Source of the DNA: Saccharopolyspora soli
GTDB lineage: Bacteria; Actinomycetota; Actinomycetes; Mycobacteriales; Pseudonocardiaceae
DNA: 64,000 nt
Assembly: GCF_022678645.1 (NCBI RefSeq)
Contig: NZ_JALBWV010000053.1
Coordinates: 1 to 64,000 of the forward strand
Reading direction: 5' to 3'
The notes below the pieces were generated by a model. It saw only the letters and a list, made by a program, of their open reading frames with translations. It was not told the origin of the DNA and made no database searches. The position numbers were made by a program, and so were the translations under genes. This document shows, one piece after another, positions 24,573 to 33,023 of the stretch (its first letter is position 1; each line of letters begins with the position of its first letter).

Positions 24573-25601
24573 ATGCCGGTCGCCATGACAACGTTGTCTG
24601 AGTCAGGAAACGTTCGCCGCGCCACGATGAACGACGTGGCGCGGCTCGCGGGCGTGAGCATCAAGACCGTTTCGCGGGTCGTCAACGCCGAGAGCGGCGT
24701 TCATCCCGCGACGGCGGAGCGGGTGCTGGCCGCGATCGACCAGTTGGGGTTCCGCCGCAACCTCAGTGCCCGCAACCTCCGGCGGGGCACCGGGACCGGC
24801 ACGCTGGGTCTGGTCCTGGAGGACTTGGCGAACCCGTTCTACTCGGTGTTGACCCGCGCGGTCGAGGAAGTCGCGCGGATCCAGGGCAAACAGGTGCTGA
24901 CCGGTTCCTCCGACGAGGATCCGGCGCGGGAACGCGAGCTGGTCCTGGAGTTCTGCGCCCGCCGGGTTGACGGGTTGCTCGTCGTTCCCGCTGGTCACCA
25001 GCACGGTTACATCGCGCATGAGATCAACGCCGGGACACCCGTGGTGTTCGTGGACCGGCCGCCGGGCAACCTCGACGCGGACACCGTGTTGATCGACAAC
25101 GCCGGTGGCACCGCGCTGGCCGCGCGGCACCTGGCCGAGTACGGGCACCGGGAGATCGCGTTCCTGGGTGACGCCCCGGAGATCCACACGGCCGCCGAGC
25201 GGCTGCGGGGCTTTCGAGAGGGTTGTGCGCAAGCCGACGTGCCCTTCGACCCCGGCCTCGTTCTGATGGGCCCGCACACCGACGAGTCGGTGGCGCACGC
25301 GCTGCGCACCTCGCTGCGACGCGCGACCGCACTGGTGACGGGCAACAACCGGATCACCATCCACGCCTTGCGCGCGCTGGCCGGTCAGCCGCGGCGCCCC
25401 GCGCTCGTCGGCTTCGACGACTTCGAACTCGCCGATCTCCTCGACCCGCCGATCAGCGTGGTCACCCACGACACGTGGGCGCTGGGACGATCGGCGGCCG
25501 AGTTGCTGTTCGCGCGGCTGGACGGCGACAAAACACCGCCACGCCGTTCGGTCGTGCCCACTCGGCTGTTGGCCCGAGGTTCCGGAGAGGTAACACGTTG
25601 A
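24573..25601 (+). CDS. LacI-family regulator of the mannose locus
   Basis: The 342-residue protein has a LacI HTH (TMNDVARLAGVSIKTVSRVVNAESGVHPATAERV, about residues 18-52), the hinge RNLSARNLRRG and a sugar-binding core (GLVLEDLANPFYSVLTRAVEE, VDGLLVVPAG, VVFVDRPPG, ALVGFDDFELADLLDPPISVV). Possible starts are ATG at 24573, 24585 and 24627. The operator at 24587-24598 covers the first two, so repression of its own operon is likely. It begins the operon lacI-manA-ABC and probably responds to mannose or a mannoside. Confidence 0.93.
   Translation: MPVAMTTLSESGNVRRATMNDVARLAGVSIKTVSRVVNAESGVHPATAERVLAAIDQLGFRRNLSARNLRRGTGTGTLGLVLEDLANPFYSVLTRAVEEVARIQGKQVLTGSSDEDPARERELVLEFCARRVDGLLVVPAGHQHGYIAHEINAGTPVVFVDRPPGNLDADTVLIDNAGGTALAARHLAEYGHREIAFLGDAPEIHTAAERLRGFREGCAQADVPFDPGLVLMGPHTDESVAHALRTSLRRATALVTGNNRITIHALRALAGQPRRPALVGFDDFELADLLDPPISVVTHDTWALGRSAAELLFARLDGDKTPPRRSVVPTRLLARGSGEVTR
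24587..24598. promoter_or_regulatory. Perfect 12-bp palindrome at the lacI start, candidate autoregulatory operator
   Basis: GACAACGTTGTC is a perfect palindrome overlapping the start region of the lacI-like gene. Its near twin lies before the divergent GH47 gene at 24071-24082. Such paired sites usually let one LacI protein shut both promoters. Confidence 0.75.
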
Positions 25602-26647
25602 GTTCTGTCCACGATGAGCAATCCAGCGCGGTGTCCGCGATCGTCTTGCCCGCCAACCAGCCCCGCCAGTTCTACCGGGGTGGCGCGTCGATCGCCGCGC
25701 TGCGCGGGGCCGACGACGACCGGGAGTTCGGCCCGGAGGACTGGGTCGCGTCCACCACGACGCAGTTCGGTCGGGCCGAGTCGGGGCTGTCCCGCCTGCC
25801 GGACGGCCGTTGGCTGCGCGACGCGGTGGTGGCCGAGCCCGAACGGTGGCTGGGAGCCGAACACGTGGCCGCCTTCGGCGACAGCACTGCGTTGCTGGTC
25901 AAGCTGTTGGACGCCGGACAGCGGCTGCCGGTGCACTGCCACCCGTCGGACGGTTTCGCCCAGCAGCACCTGGGTTCCCGATTCGGCAAGACCGAAGCGT
26001 GGATCGTGGTCGGCACGACCGGCTCGAATCCGGTGGTGTACCTGGGTTTCCGCGACGATGTCGCACCGGAGACGGTTGCCGAGTGGGTGGCCACCCAGGA
26101 TTCCTCGGCGATGCTCCGGTCGCTCAACGAGATTCCGGTGCGCCCCGGTGACACCGTGCACGTTCCGGCGGGCACGCCGCACGCGATCGGTGCGGGTGTG
26201 TTCATCGTCGAATTGCAGCAGCCGACGGACTTCTCGATCACGTTGGAGTGGCAGGGATTCCTCTCCGATGCGGAGAGCGCGTTCCTCGGCTTGGACCGGC
26301 AGACCGCGCTCGAAACCGTCAACCGCACCGGCTTCGACGACGCGGTGCTGACTTCGCTGGTCAAGCACACCGCAGACCGGACAGCCCCTCGTGTTCCGCT
26401 GCTCGCCGACGATGCAGCACCGTTCTTCCGCGCCGACCGCCTGCACGGGGCTGTCGAGCTCGAACCGTCCTTCGGGGTTCTCGTCGTGTTGGACGGGAAC
26501 GGAAAACTGCGCTCCGACCACGGGGCCGATCTGCCGCTGCGGCGCGGCAGTACCGCTGTCGTCCCGCACTCCGCCGGGGCCGCGCAACTCGAAGGCGATC
26601 TCACCGTGGTGCACTGCCGCCCGCCGTCCGCTGGGAGCCGGAGATGA
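25598..26647 (+). CDS. manA: Class I mannose-6-phosphate isomerase
   Basis: The 349-residue enzyme interconverts mannose 6-phosphate and fructose 6-phosphate. Zinc ligands are visible in PVHCHPSDGFAQ (His113, His115), in GKTEAWIVV (Glu) and in AGTPHAIGAG (His). It starts at a TTG (25598) that overlaps the lacI stop (TTGA), with GGAGAGG in front; the open frame upstream is a shadow of lacI. It ends in an ATGA overlap with the ABC ATPase gene. It would route imported mannose into glycolysis after phosphorylation, but no sugar kinase is present in the operon. Confidence 0.93.
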   Translation: MSSVHDEQSSAVSAIVLPANQPRQFYRGGASIAALRGADDDREFGPEDWVASTTTQFGRAESGLSRLPDGRWLRDAVVAEPERWLGAEHVAAFGDSTALLVKLLDAGQRLPVHCHPSDGFAQQHLGSRFGKTEAWIVVGTTGSNPVVYLGFRDDVAPETVAEWVATQDSSAMLRSLNEIPVRPGDTVHVPAGTPHAIGAGVFIVELQQPTDFSITLEWQGFLSDAESAFLGLDRQTALETVNRTGFDDAVLTSLVKHTADRTAPRVPLLADDAAPFFRADRLHGAVELEPSFGVLVVLDGNGKLRSDHGADLPLRRGSTAVVPHSAGAAQLEGDLTVVHCRPPSAGSRR

Positions 26648-27408
26648 CCGAACCATTGCTGGAAGCCCGTGACCTGGTGAAACGATACGGGAGCGTGGAG
26701 GCTCTGCGGGGCGCGTCGTTCACCGTCCAGGCAGGCGAGGTCGTCGCTCTCATCGGCGACAACGGTGCGGGCAAGTCAACGCTGGTCAAATGCCTTTCGG
26801 GAGTGGAACAGCCGGATTCGGGGCAGATCTTGGTTTCCGGCGAACCGGTGATGCTCGACTCACCAGCGGCGGCGCGCGCCCACGGCATCGAAACCGCATA
26901 CCAGGACCTCGCCGTGGCGCCGGACCTCGATCCGGCCGCGAATCTGTTCCTTGGCCGGGAGATCCGACGTCCCGGCGTGCTCGGCCGACTCGGCATGCTG
27001 GACAAGGCGAAAATGCGCACCGAAGCTGCTGAGCAGTTCGCCAAGTTCGGGGTGTCGCTGCCGGACCTGTCGGTGCCGATCGGCTCGCTGTCCGGCGGGC
27101 AGCGGCAGAGCGTCGCGGTCGCGCGTTCGGTGGCATGGGCCAACAAGCTCGTGTTCATGGACGAACCCACCGCCGCATTGGGCGTCGTGCAGCGCGAACG
27201 CGTGCTGGAAGTGATCCGCCGAGTTCGCGACACCGGCATCGCGATAGTGCTGATCAGCCACAACATGCCGGAGGTGCTGTCGGTAGCCGACCGGGTCGAG
27301 GTGCTGCGCCTCGGCAGCCGGGTGGCGCGGTTCACCGCCGCCGAGGCGACCCTGGAAGACCTCGTCGGCGCCATGACTGGCGCACTGTCGCAGGAGGACG
27401 CGAGCTGA
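26644..27408 (+). CDS. Sugar ABC transporter ATP-binding protein (single domain)
   Basis: The 254-residue ATPase has Walker A GDNGAGKST (about residues 38-46), the Q-loop region ETAYQDLAVAPDLDPAANLFLGRE typical of ribose/xylose-class importers, signature LSGGQRQ, Walker B LVFMDEPT and the H-loop LISHN. It carries one nucleotide-binding domain, unlike RbsA or XylG-type ATPases with two, so it resembles the FrcA type of fructose/mannose/ribose importers. It overlaps manA (ATGA) and the permease gene (TGATG), giving tight coupling. Confidence 0.95.
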   Translation: MTEPLLEARDLVKRYGSVEALRGASFTVQAGEVVALIGDNGAGKSTLVKCLSGVEQPDSGQILVSGEPVMLDSPAAARAHGIETAYQDLAVAPDLDPAANLFLGREIRRPGVLGRLGMLDKAKMRTEAAEQFAKFGVSLPDLSVPIGSLSGGQRQSVAVARSVAWANKLVFMDEPTAALGVVQRERVLEVIRRVRDTGIAIVLISHNMPEVLSVADRVEVLRLGSRVARFTAAEATLEDLVGAMTGALSQEDAS

Positions 27409-28457
27409 TGTCCACCCAGCAGGAAACCCCGAAGTCCACTGTGGAGAAAAAGGGCGACGCGCCGAACAAGGGCCTCGGCGCGCGGCTGACCAGCTCCAAC
27501 ACGCTTTGGACGGGCCTGGTTCTCGTCGGCTTGTGCGTACTGTTCAGCGTGCTGCGCCCAGACGCGTTCCCCACCCTGTTCAACATCCAGAACCTGTTGG
27601 TGCAGGCGGCCCCGCTGCTGATGCTCGCGGTCGGCATGACCTTCGTGATCATCACCTCGGGAATCGACCTGTCGGTGGGCTCGGTCCTGGTGTTCGCCGG
27701 AGTCGTGTCCGCGATGACCATGGAATGGCTCAGCGGCGGTGACGCCACGAACGCCGGTTGGGGCGTGATCGCGATCGGCTTGGTGGTGGCGCTCATCGGC
27801 GGTGCCGTCTGGGGAGTGCTGAACGGATTGCTCGTGGCAGTCGCGCGAGTCCCCGCGCTGATCGTCACGCTCGGCTCGTTCGGGGCGGCACTCGGTGCCG
27901 CCCAGCTGCTCACCAATGGCGTTGACGTGCGCACAGTACCCAGCGCACTGCGGCAAACCCTGGGCACCGGAACATCGTTCGTAGTGGTGCCGAACCTGGT
28001 GATCCTCGCGGCGGTGGTCACGCTGTTGGCCATCTGGCTGCTGCACACCACCGCCTTCGGCCGCTACACCTACGCGATCGGTTCGAACGCGGAAGCCGCC
28101 CGCCGCAGCGGCATCAGGGTCACCCGCCACCTGGTTGCCGTCTACACCCTGACCGGTGTGCTGGCGGGGCTGGCCGGGTTCATGTCGCTGGCCTACTTCG
28201 GCACCACCACGATCAGCGGGCACAGCAACGACAACCTCAATGCCATCGCGGCCGTGGTGCTGGGCGGGACCAGCCTGTTCGGTGGCATCGGTTCGGTGCT
28301 CGGCAGCGTCATCGGCATTTTCATCCCGGCAGTGCTGGATGCCGGGTTCGTGATGGCCGGGGTGCGCCCCTTCTGGCAACCGATCGCGGTCGGCGCAGTC
28401 CTGGTCGCCGCGGTGTGGATGGACCAACGCCGACGGCGGGCACGCAACAACCGCTGA
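27408..28457 (+). CDS. Sugar ABC transporter permease (RbsC/FrcC type)
   Basis: The 349-residue membrane protein has about 9-10 hydrophobic helices and RbsC-family motifs: NLLVQAAPLLMLAVGMTFVIITSGIDLSVGS, AVWGVLNGLLVAVARVPALIVTLGSF, AIGSNAEAARRSGIRV and AIAAVVLGGTSLFGGIGSVLG. The N-terminal 35 residues are polar and cytoplasmic. It pairs with the ATPase at 26644 and the binding lipoprotein at 28495 to make a group-CUT2 sugar importer. Confidence 0.95.
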   Translation: MSTQQETPKSTVEKKGDAPNKGLGARLTSSNTLWTGLVLVGLCVLFSVLRPDAFPTLFNIQNLLVQAAPLLMLAVGMTFVIITSGIDLSVGSVLVFAGVVSAMTMEWLSGGDATNAGWGVIAIGLVVALIGGAVWGVLNGLLVAVARVPALIVTLGSFGAALGAAQLLTNGVDVRTVPSALRQTLGTGTSFVVVPNLVILAAVVTLLAIWLLHTTAFGRYTYAIGSNAEAARRSGIRVTRHLVAVYTLTGVLAGLAGFMSLAYFGTTTISGHSNDNLNAIAAVVLGGTSLFGGIGSVLGSVIGIFIPAVLDAGFVMAGVRPFWQPIAVGAVLVAAVWMDQRRRRARNNR

Positions 28458-28494
28458 TCGTCGGCTCAGGCACAACGGCGTGTGGAGGTAATTG

Positions 28495-29472
28495 ATGAGA
28501 ATGCACAAGACCGTGCTCGCCCTGGGCGCGGCGCTGCTGCTGGCGGGCTGCGGATCGGGGCAGATCGGTGACACCGGCGGCGGGCAGACCGACCCCAACA
28601 ACAAGAACCTCGCCCTGATCACCGGGATGCGCGGCGAACCGTTCTACGTGTCGATGGAGTGCGCGGCACAGCAGGAAGCCGCCGCGCAGGGCTACCAACT
28701 CAACGCGCAGGCGCCGGAGAAGTTCGAGCAGGCCGAGCAGTCGCAGATCCTGGGCGGCATCGTCAGCACCAAACCGGGTGCGTTGATCATCGCCCCGACC
28801 GACGACAAGGCACTGGCCGCACCGTTGCAGCAGGCCAAGAACAACGGCATCAAGGTCGTCGAGGTCGACACCGCGCTGGAGGACCGCTCCATCGCGGTCA
28901 CCTCGCTGTCCTCCGACAACTACGCGGGCGGCCAGCTCGCCGCGCAGACCCTGGTGCAACTGGTCGGTGGCCGGACGGGCTCGGTGCTGGCGCTGAACAC
29001 CAAGGCGGGCACGTCGACCACCGACGAGCGGGCCAAGGGCTTCGAAGAGGAAATCGCCAAGCACCCGAACTTGAAGCTGCTGCCCACCCAGTACACCGAG
29101 AACGAACCGGCCACCGCAGCCCAGATCGTGTCGTCGACGCTGGCCGCGAACCCGGATCTGGTCGGCGTGTTCGGCACCAACCTCAACACCGGTGAGGGTG
29201 CCGCGACCGCGCTGTCCAACGCCGGTCGCTCCGGTCAGGTGCAACTGGTCGGCTTCGACGCCAGCCCCAAGCAGGTCGACGACCTGCGCAACGGTCGCGT
29301 TCAGGCGTTGATCGCGCAGAACCCCGGCAAGATCGGGCAGGAAGGCGTGAAGCGCGCTATCGCGTCGATCAAGGGCCAGCCGGTCGAGCGGGAGACCAAG
29401 ACCGAAATGATCGCCATCACCCGCGACAACATGGACCAGCAGGCCCAGTACTTCTACAAGTCGCACTGCTGA
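28495..29472 (+). CDS. Sugar ABC transporter substrate-binding lipoprotein
   Basis: The 325-residue protein has a lipoprotein signal (LLLAGC, Cys19) and a periplasmic-binding-protein-like fold: ALITGMRGEPFYVSMECAAQQEAAAQGY, ALIIAPTDDKALAAPLQQAKNNGIKVVEVDT, GVFGTNLNTGEGAATAL and VQLVGFDASPKQVDDL. This fits the RbsB/FrcB cluster. ATG 28495 has GGAGG at a good distance; a TTG three bases earlier is in frame. A strong terminator follows. The exact sugar (mannose, fructose or other) cannot be read from sequence; the manA and GH47 neighbours favour mannose. Confidence 0.94.
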   Translation: MRMHKTVLALGAALLLAGCGSGQIGDTGGGQTDPNNKNLALITGMRGEPFYVSMECAAQQEAAAQGYQLNAQAPEKFEQAEQSQILGGIVSTKPGALIIAPTDDKALAAPLQQAKNNGIKVVEVDTALEDRSIAVTSLSSDNYAGGQLAAQTLVQLVGGRTGSVLALNTKAGTSTTDERAKGFEEEIAKHPNLKLLPTQYTENEPATAAQIVSSTLAANPDLVGVFGTNLNTGEGAATALSNAGRSGQVQLVGFDASPKQVDDLRNGRVQALIAQNPGKIGQEGVKRAIASIKGQPVERETKTEMIAITRDNMDQQAQYFYKSHC

Positions 29473-29479
29473 GCCCTGA

Positions 29480-29511
29480 CCCGCCACGGCGCCCTGCTGC
29501 GCCGTGGCGGG
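29480..29511 (+). terminator. Terminator of the lacI-manA-ABC operon
   Basis: CCCGCCACGGCGC (29480-29492) and GCGCCGTGGCGGG (29499-29511) form a 13-pair perfect GC-rich stem with the loop CCTGCT, eight bases behind the stop codon at 29472. Confidence 0.9.
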
Positions 29512-29560
29512 TTCGCGTCTTCGCCCGGTCCTTTCCGGATCCCGAGCCGCCCACCAGAGC

Positions 29561-29619
29561 ATGGGAACCTTCCTGTCATTTCCCGGCCACGTCGCGCGAG
29601 CAAGGGAACCTTTCTGTCA
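29561..29619 (+). repeat. 18-bp repeat cluster E (2 variant copies)
   Basis: A copy beginning ATGGG instead of AAGGG lies at 29561, and one with CTTTCTGTCA lies at 29602, 41 bp apart. They follow the terminator of the mannose operon. Confidence 0.85.
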
Positions 29620-29663
29620 CCAGGACCGCTCCGAATGAGCCGGACTGCGGTTACCGTGGAGGT

Positions 29664-29849
29664 ATGGCCAGCTATGGCGAACTCCTTCCCGGCCGGAAGC
29701 TCAAGCACGAGGGTGATCAGGGCGGCATCTCGCGTGAGCACGATCCGGGTGGGCCGCTGGACCTGGAGCGGGGTGTGGTGTTCCTCGCCCCACCCGAGCA
29801 GGCCGCGACCGACGAGCGCGACGACTCCGCTGGTCCGCCGCAGGATTGA
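29664..29849 (+). CDS. Small hypothetical protein
   Basis: A 61-codon frame begins at an ATG with GGAGG just upstream and reads MASYGELLPGRKLKHEGDQGG, then HDPGGPLDLERGVVFLAPPEQ, ending in an acidic tail. It is hydrophilic, without signal or membrane segment. I do not recognise the family. The ribosome site is only one base from the ATG, which is closer than ideal. Confidence 0.5.
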   Translation: MASYGELLPGRKLKHEGDQGGISREHDPGGPLDLERGVVFLAPPEQAATDERDDSAGPPQD

Positions 29850-30050
29850 TCGTCGGCGTCGCCCAACAGATCGACGACAAGTCATCACAGGGTGATAGCG
29901 GATCTCCACAATCACCCACAGCGTCTACTTCGCTCCGTTAATGTGCCACGGGCAGATGAACACTGTCGCTGAACTCATGGACAAGTGATCACTGCGCGTG
30001 CTCATTCGGCATGCGCCATGCCCGCGCGCGTGAGTGGAGGAAGGGACGCC

Positions 30051-30470
30051 GTGCAGCCGGACAAGGTGTTTGGAAATCCTGGTCTCGACCAGGCCGAAGC
30101 CGTCGAGGATGGCACCGCGCTGATCGGAAACCTCACTCCCGCGGGATCCAACGGCGCCCTCACCCCCGAGCAGCGACAGGCCATCGCGCACAAGATCGGC
30201 CAGGACTGGAACCGGATCAGTTCCAGCATCGCCGAGCTGTTCGCGACCGGTGTCCCCGGCAACGACCCCCGAACCCAGCAGGTGATCCACGAGCACTTCC
30301 GCTGGATCTGCCACTTCTGGACCCCGGATCGAGCGTCCTACCTGCGGCTCGCCGAGATGTATGTGAACCAGCCGAAGTTCCGCAGGCGCATCGAACGCAA
30401 GAAGCCCAAGGGCATGGCCGCCTACCTGCGCGACGCGATGACCACCTACGCCTGGGCACGGCTGCGCTGA
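30051..30470 (+). CDS. TipAS-domain protein without a DNA-binding domain
   Basis: The 139-residue product matches the TipAS antibiotic-recognition domain: ALTPEQRQAIAHKIGQDWNRISSSIAELFATGVPGNDPRTQQVIHEHFRWICHFWTPDRASYLRLAEMYVNQPKFRRRIERKKPKGMAAYLRDAM. In TipA of Streptomyces the domain binds thiopeptides covalently, through a cysteine, and a MerR HTH precedes it. Here no HTH is present, like the short TipAS form that sequesters the drug. The GTG at 30051 follows GGAGGAAGGG. A cysteine occurs in the FRWICHFW stretch. Confidence 0.85.
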   Translation: MQPDKVFGNPGLDQAEAVEDGTALIGNLTPAGSNGALTPEQRQAIAHKIGQDWNRISSSIAELFATGVPGNDPRTQQVIHEHFRWICHFWTPDRASYLRLAEMYVNQPKFRRRIERKKPKGMAAYLRDAMTTYAWARLR

Positions 30471-30493
30471 CCCGCACCTTCCCTCCAGCGGCA

Positions 30494-30693
30494 TGACAGG
30501 AAGGTTCCCTTCCTCCTACCTGGCCGCGTCAGTGGACTCGGCTGGTGCCATCCGGACGGTTCCCTTGCCGGGGTTTTGGTGACAGGAAGGTTCCCTTCCT
30601 CCCAGTCGGAGCGCACGAGTGACAGTAAGGTTCCCTTGCTCACGTCACGGCGCGCGGGCGTCTTCGGCTGGTGGGTGACAGGAAGGTTCCCTT
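30494..30693 (-). repeat. 18-bp repeat cluster F (4 copies plus one degenerate)
   Basis: Reverse-strand copies start at 30494, 30580, 30620 (one change, CAGTAAGG) and 30676. A degenerate one at 30549-30566 keeps only GGTTCCCTT. Starts are 55, 31, 40 and 56 bp apart, counting the degenerate copy. They fill the 273-bp gap between the TipAS-type gene and dinB; nothing else is visible there. Confidence 0.92.
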
Positions 30694-30743
30694 GCTCTCA
30701 TCAGCGCGTCGGGTGGCGGTTGGTGTCGGTGTCATCCCGTTGA

Positions 30744-32072
30744 ATGGCAGGTATGCGGAGGTGGGTGCTGCACATGGACATGGATGCGTTCTTCGCATCC
30801 GTGGAGCAGCTGACCCGGCCCACCGTGCGGGGTCGACCGGTGCTCGTCGGCGGGCTCGGTCCGCGCGGCACCGTCGCAGGCGCCAGCTACGAAGCTCGGG
30901 AGTTCGGGGCGCGGTCGGCGATGCCGATGGCCGAGGCACGTCGACGCTGCCCGGTCGCGGTCGTGCTGCCGCCGCGGTTCCGCGTGTACCAGGTCGTGAG
31001 CAAGCGGGTGCTGGGCATCGTTCGGGAGGTTTCGGACGTCGTCGAACAGGTTTCGGTCGACGAGGCGTTCCTGGAACCGACCGAACTCGCCGATGCGACG
31101 ACGGCCCAGGTGGAACACTTCGCCACCCAGCTGCGCGCCCGGGTGCTCCGCGAGGTCGGGGTGACCGCGTCGATCGGCGCGGGTTCGGGCAAGCAGCTGG
31201 CCAAGATCGCGTCCGACTTGGCCAAGCCGGACGGCATGCTCGTGGTGCCACCGGAAAGGCAGTTGGAACTGCTGTCCGGGCTACCGGTGCGCAAGATGTG
31301 GGGTGTGGGCCCGGTGACGGAGGCGAAGCTGCACCGCATCGGCGTCTACACGATCGGTGAGCTCGCCGCCTTGCACCTCAACGACGCGACGTCACTGCTG
31401 GGCCAGGCGCATGGAACGGAACTGCACCGCCTCGCGCACGGCATCGATGAGCATCCAGTGGCCGAGCGCGCCGAGGCGAAGCAGGTCAGTGCCGAGACGA
31501 CGTTCGACGTTGACATCACCGACCACGTGCAGCTGTTGTCCGAGGTGGTCGGCATGGCGGAGTCGGCGCATCGTCGGCTCGTGTCGTCGGGTCGTGCTGC
31601 GCGGACCGTGACCGTCAAGGTCCGGGATTCCGACTTCACCACGATCAGCCGCGCGGAAACGTTCACCTCGGCGACCAGCGATCTGGGTTCGCTGTCCGCC
31701 GCAGCGCGGCGACTGCTGCCCATCGCGGTTCCACCCGGCACCCCGGTGCGGCTGGTCGGGGTTTCCTATTCCGGGCTGGCCACCTCCGAGCAAGAACCGC
31801 TGTTCGACAACCCAGTCGATCAGGACGAAGCCCCGACAGCTGCCGAACCGCGGCTCGACGAACCGAGCCCGATGCCGCCGGTCCGGAGCTGGCGCGCAGG
31901 CGACGACGTGCGGCATGCGGAGTTCGGTCATGGCTGGGTGCAGGGGGCCGGGCACGGTCGGGTCACCGTCCGGTTCGAAACTGCCACCACCGGGAGTGGC
32001 GTAGCGCGCACCTTCGCCATCGAGGACCCGCTGCTGACATCGGCGGATCCGACCGACAGCCTCGGCTGGTAG
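30744..32072 (+). CDS. dinB: DNA polymerase IV (DinB, Y-family)
   Basis: The 442-residue translesion polymerase has the Y-family catalytic motifs HMDMDAFFASVEQ (Asp12, Asp14) and SVDEAFLEP, the palm-thumb region GVTASIGAGSGKQLAKIASDLAKPDG, the helix-hairpin-helix segment LPVRKMWGVGPVTEAKLHRIGVYTIGELA and a little-finger domain. The last 55 residues (DDVRHAEFGHGWVQGAGHGRVTVRFET) look like a small Tudor-like fold, as in UvrD/PcrA tails, and lie beyond the usual DinB end. No clear beta-clamp-binding motif was identified in it. The start is uncertain between 30744 and the in-frame ATG at 30753. Confidence 0.94.
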   Translation: MAGMRRWVLHMDMDAFFASVEQLTRPTVRGRPVLVGGLGPRGTVAGASYEAREFGARSAMPMAEARRRCPVAVVLPPRFRVYQVVSKRVLGIVREVSDVVEQVSVDEAFLEPTELADATTAQVEHFATQLRARVLREVGVTASIGAGSGKQLAKIASDLAKPDGMLVVPPERQLELLSGLPVRKMWGVGPVTEAKLHRIGVYTIGELAALHLNDATSLLGQAHGTELHRLAHGIDEHPVAERAEAKQVSAETTFDVDITDHVQLLSEVVGMAESAHRRLVSSGRAARTVTVKVRDSDFTTISRAETFTSATSDLGSLSAAARRLLPIAVPPGTPVRLVGVSYSGLATSEQEPLFDNPVDQDEAPTAAEPRLDEPSPMPPVRSWRAGDDVRHAEFGHGWVQGAGHGRVTVRFETATTGSGVARTFAIEDPLLTSADPTDSLGW

Positions 32073-32186
32073 CGGGCGCGACGGTCCCACGGCGAACTCC
32101 TCTCGCCGCATGCGCACCGGCACACAGCGCGAGTTCGCGGACGGGCTCCGAGGTTCCGCCGACCGAACCGCGGAACAAGGTCAGGC

Positions 32187-32945
32187 TCATGCCTGCGGCG
32201 GCGGCGACTGGCGGCGGTACTGCCCGACCCACTTGTGCGGGGCGATCGTCTGCACCGCGCCTTCCAGCGTCTTCGGCAGTCGGCTGAACGGCGGCAAGTG
32301 GAAGCGGTACCGCTCCCCTGGCAGCCCTGGCATCGACGGTGGCTCGTCGATCAGCCAGCGGTCGAACTCGGGATGCCGCGCCGCGAACCCCGGATCCGCC
32401 GGGTAGACCTCCAGCGCCTGGCGTCGTTCCGGCGCGACCGGGCGCCGGTGCTGGATCCACGGCAGCGTGCCGACGCCGACCGCCGCGATCTCGTCCCAGG
32501 TGACCCCGAAGACCTCGCCGCGGGTGCGGACGTAGAAGCCGCTGCGGTCGAGCAGGAAACCCCGGCTGCTGAACAAGCCGCGGGAGGCCGAGATGAACCA
32601 GAGGAAGATCACGCCGAAGACGAGCTGCCAGATCCACATCCCGACCGTGCTGCCCTGGTTCACCAGCGTCGCTGCGATCAGCACGGTGATCAGCCCGCTC
32701 AGACCCCCACCGATGACCAGTGCTTTGAAACTGCTGGCGCTGACGTCGACGTCCTGCGCGTCAGCACCCAGCAGCGTGGGACGGTGCCCGCCGCCCGGCT
32801 GCACTCGCGTCCCCCGCTCCGGCGTCGTGCCGCGCCCTGCGGTGTAGCGGGCGGTGTCGCGTTGGTTCGCGCGCCGACCAGGCACGGTCGCCCATTCCCG
32901 TTCGACCCGGTCGGCTCGCTGCCATCCCCCTGGAAGCCACTTCAT
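32187..32945 (-). CDS. Membrane protein with PH-like domain, unknown function
   Basis: The roughly 252-residue product has a polar N-terminal 80 residues (rich in Arg and Gly), two transmembrane helices (ALVIGGGLSGLITVLIAATLV and MWIWQLVFGVIFLWFISAS) and a cytoplasmic C-terminal part. The segment FLLDRSGFYVRTRGEVFGVTWDEIAAVGVGTL is like bacterial PH-type domains. The start ATG at 32945 gives a compact protein; an upstream ATG at 32969 is possible. It is convergent with dinB and has no informative partner. I do not recognise a named family. Confidence 0.7.
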   Translation of the reverse strand: MKWLPGGWQRADRVEREWATVPGRRANQRDTARYTAGRGTTPERGTRVQPGGGHRPTLLGADAQDVDVSASSFKALVIGGGLSGLITVLIAATLVNQGSTVGMWIWQLVFGVIFLWFISASRGLFSSRGFLLDRSGFYVRTRGEVFGVTWDEIAAVGVGTLPWIQHRRPVAPERRQALEVYPADPGFAARHPEFDRWLIDEPPSMPGLPGERYRFHLPPFSRLPKTLEGAVQTIAPHKWVGQYRRQSPPPQA

Positions 32946-33023
32946 GTCGACCAGGGTAGTCAGGCACATCTAGTTGATCACCGTGATGGCTGGATCTCCG
33001 GGTCGATCTCAGGGCCCTCGGGG

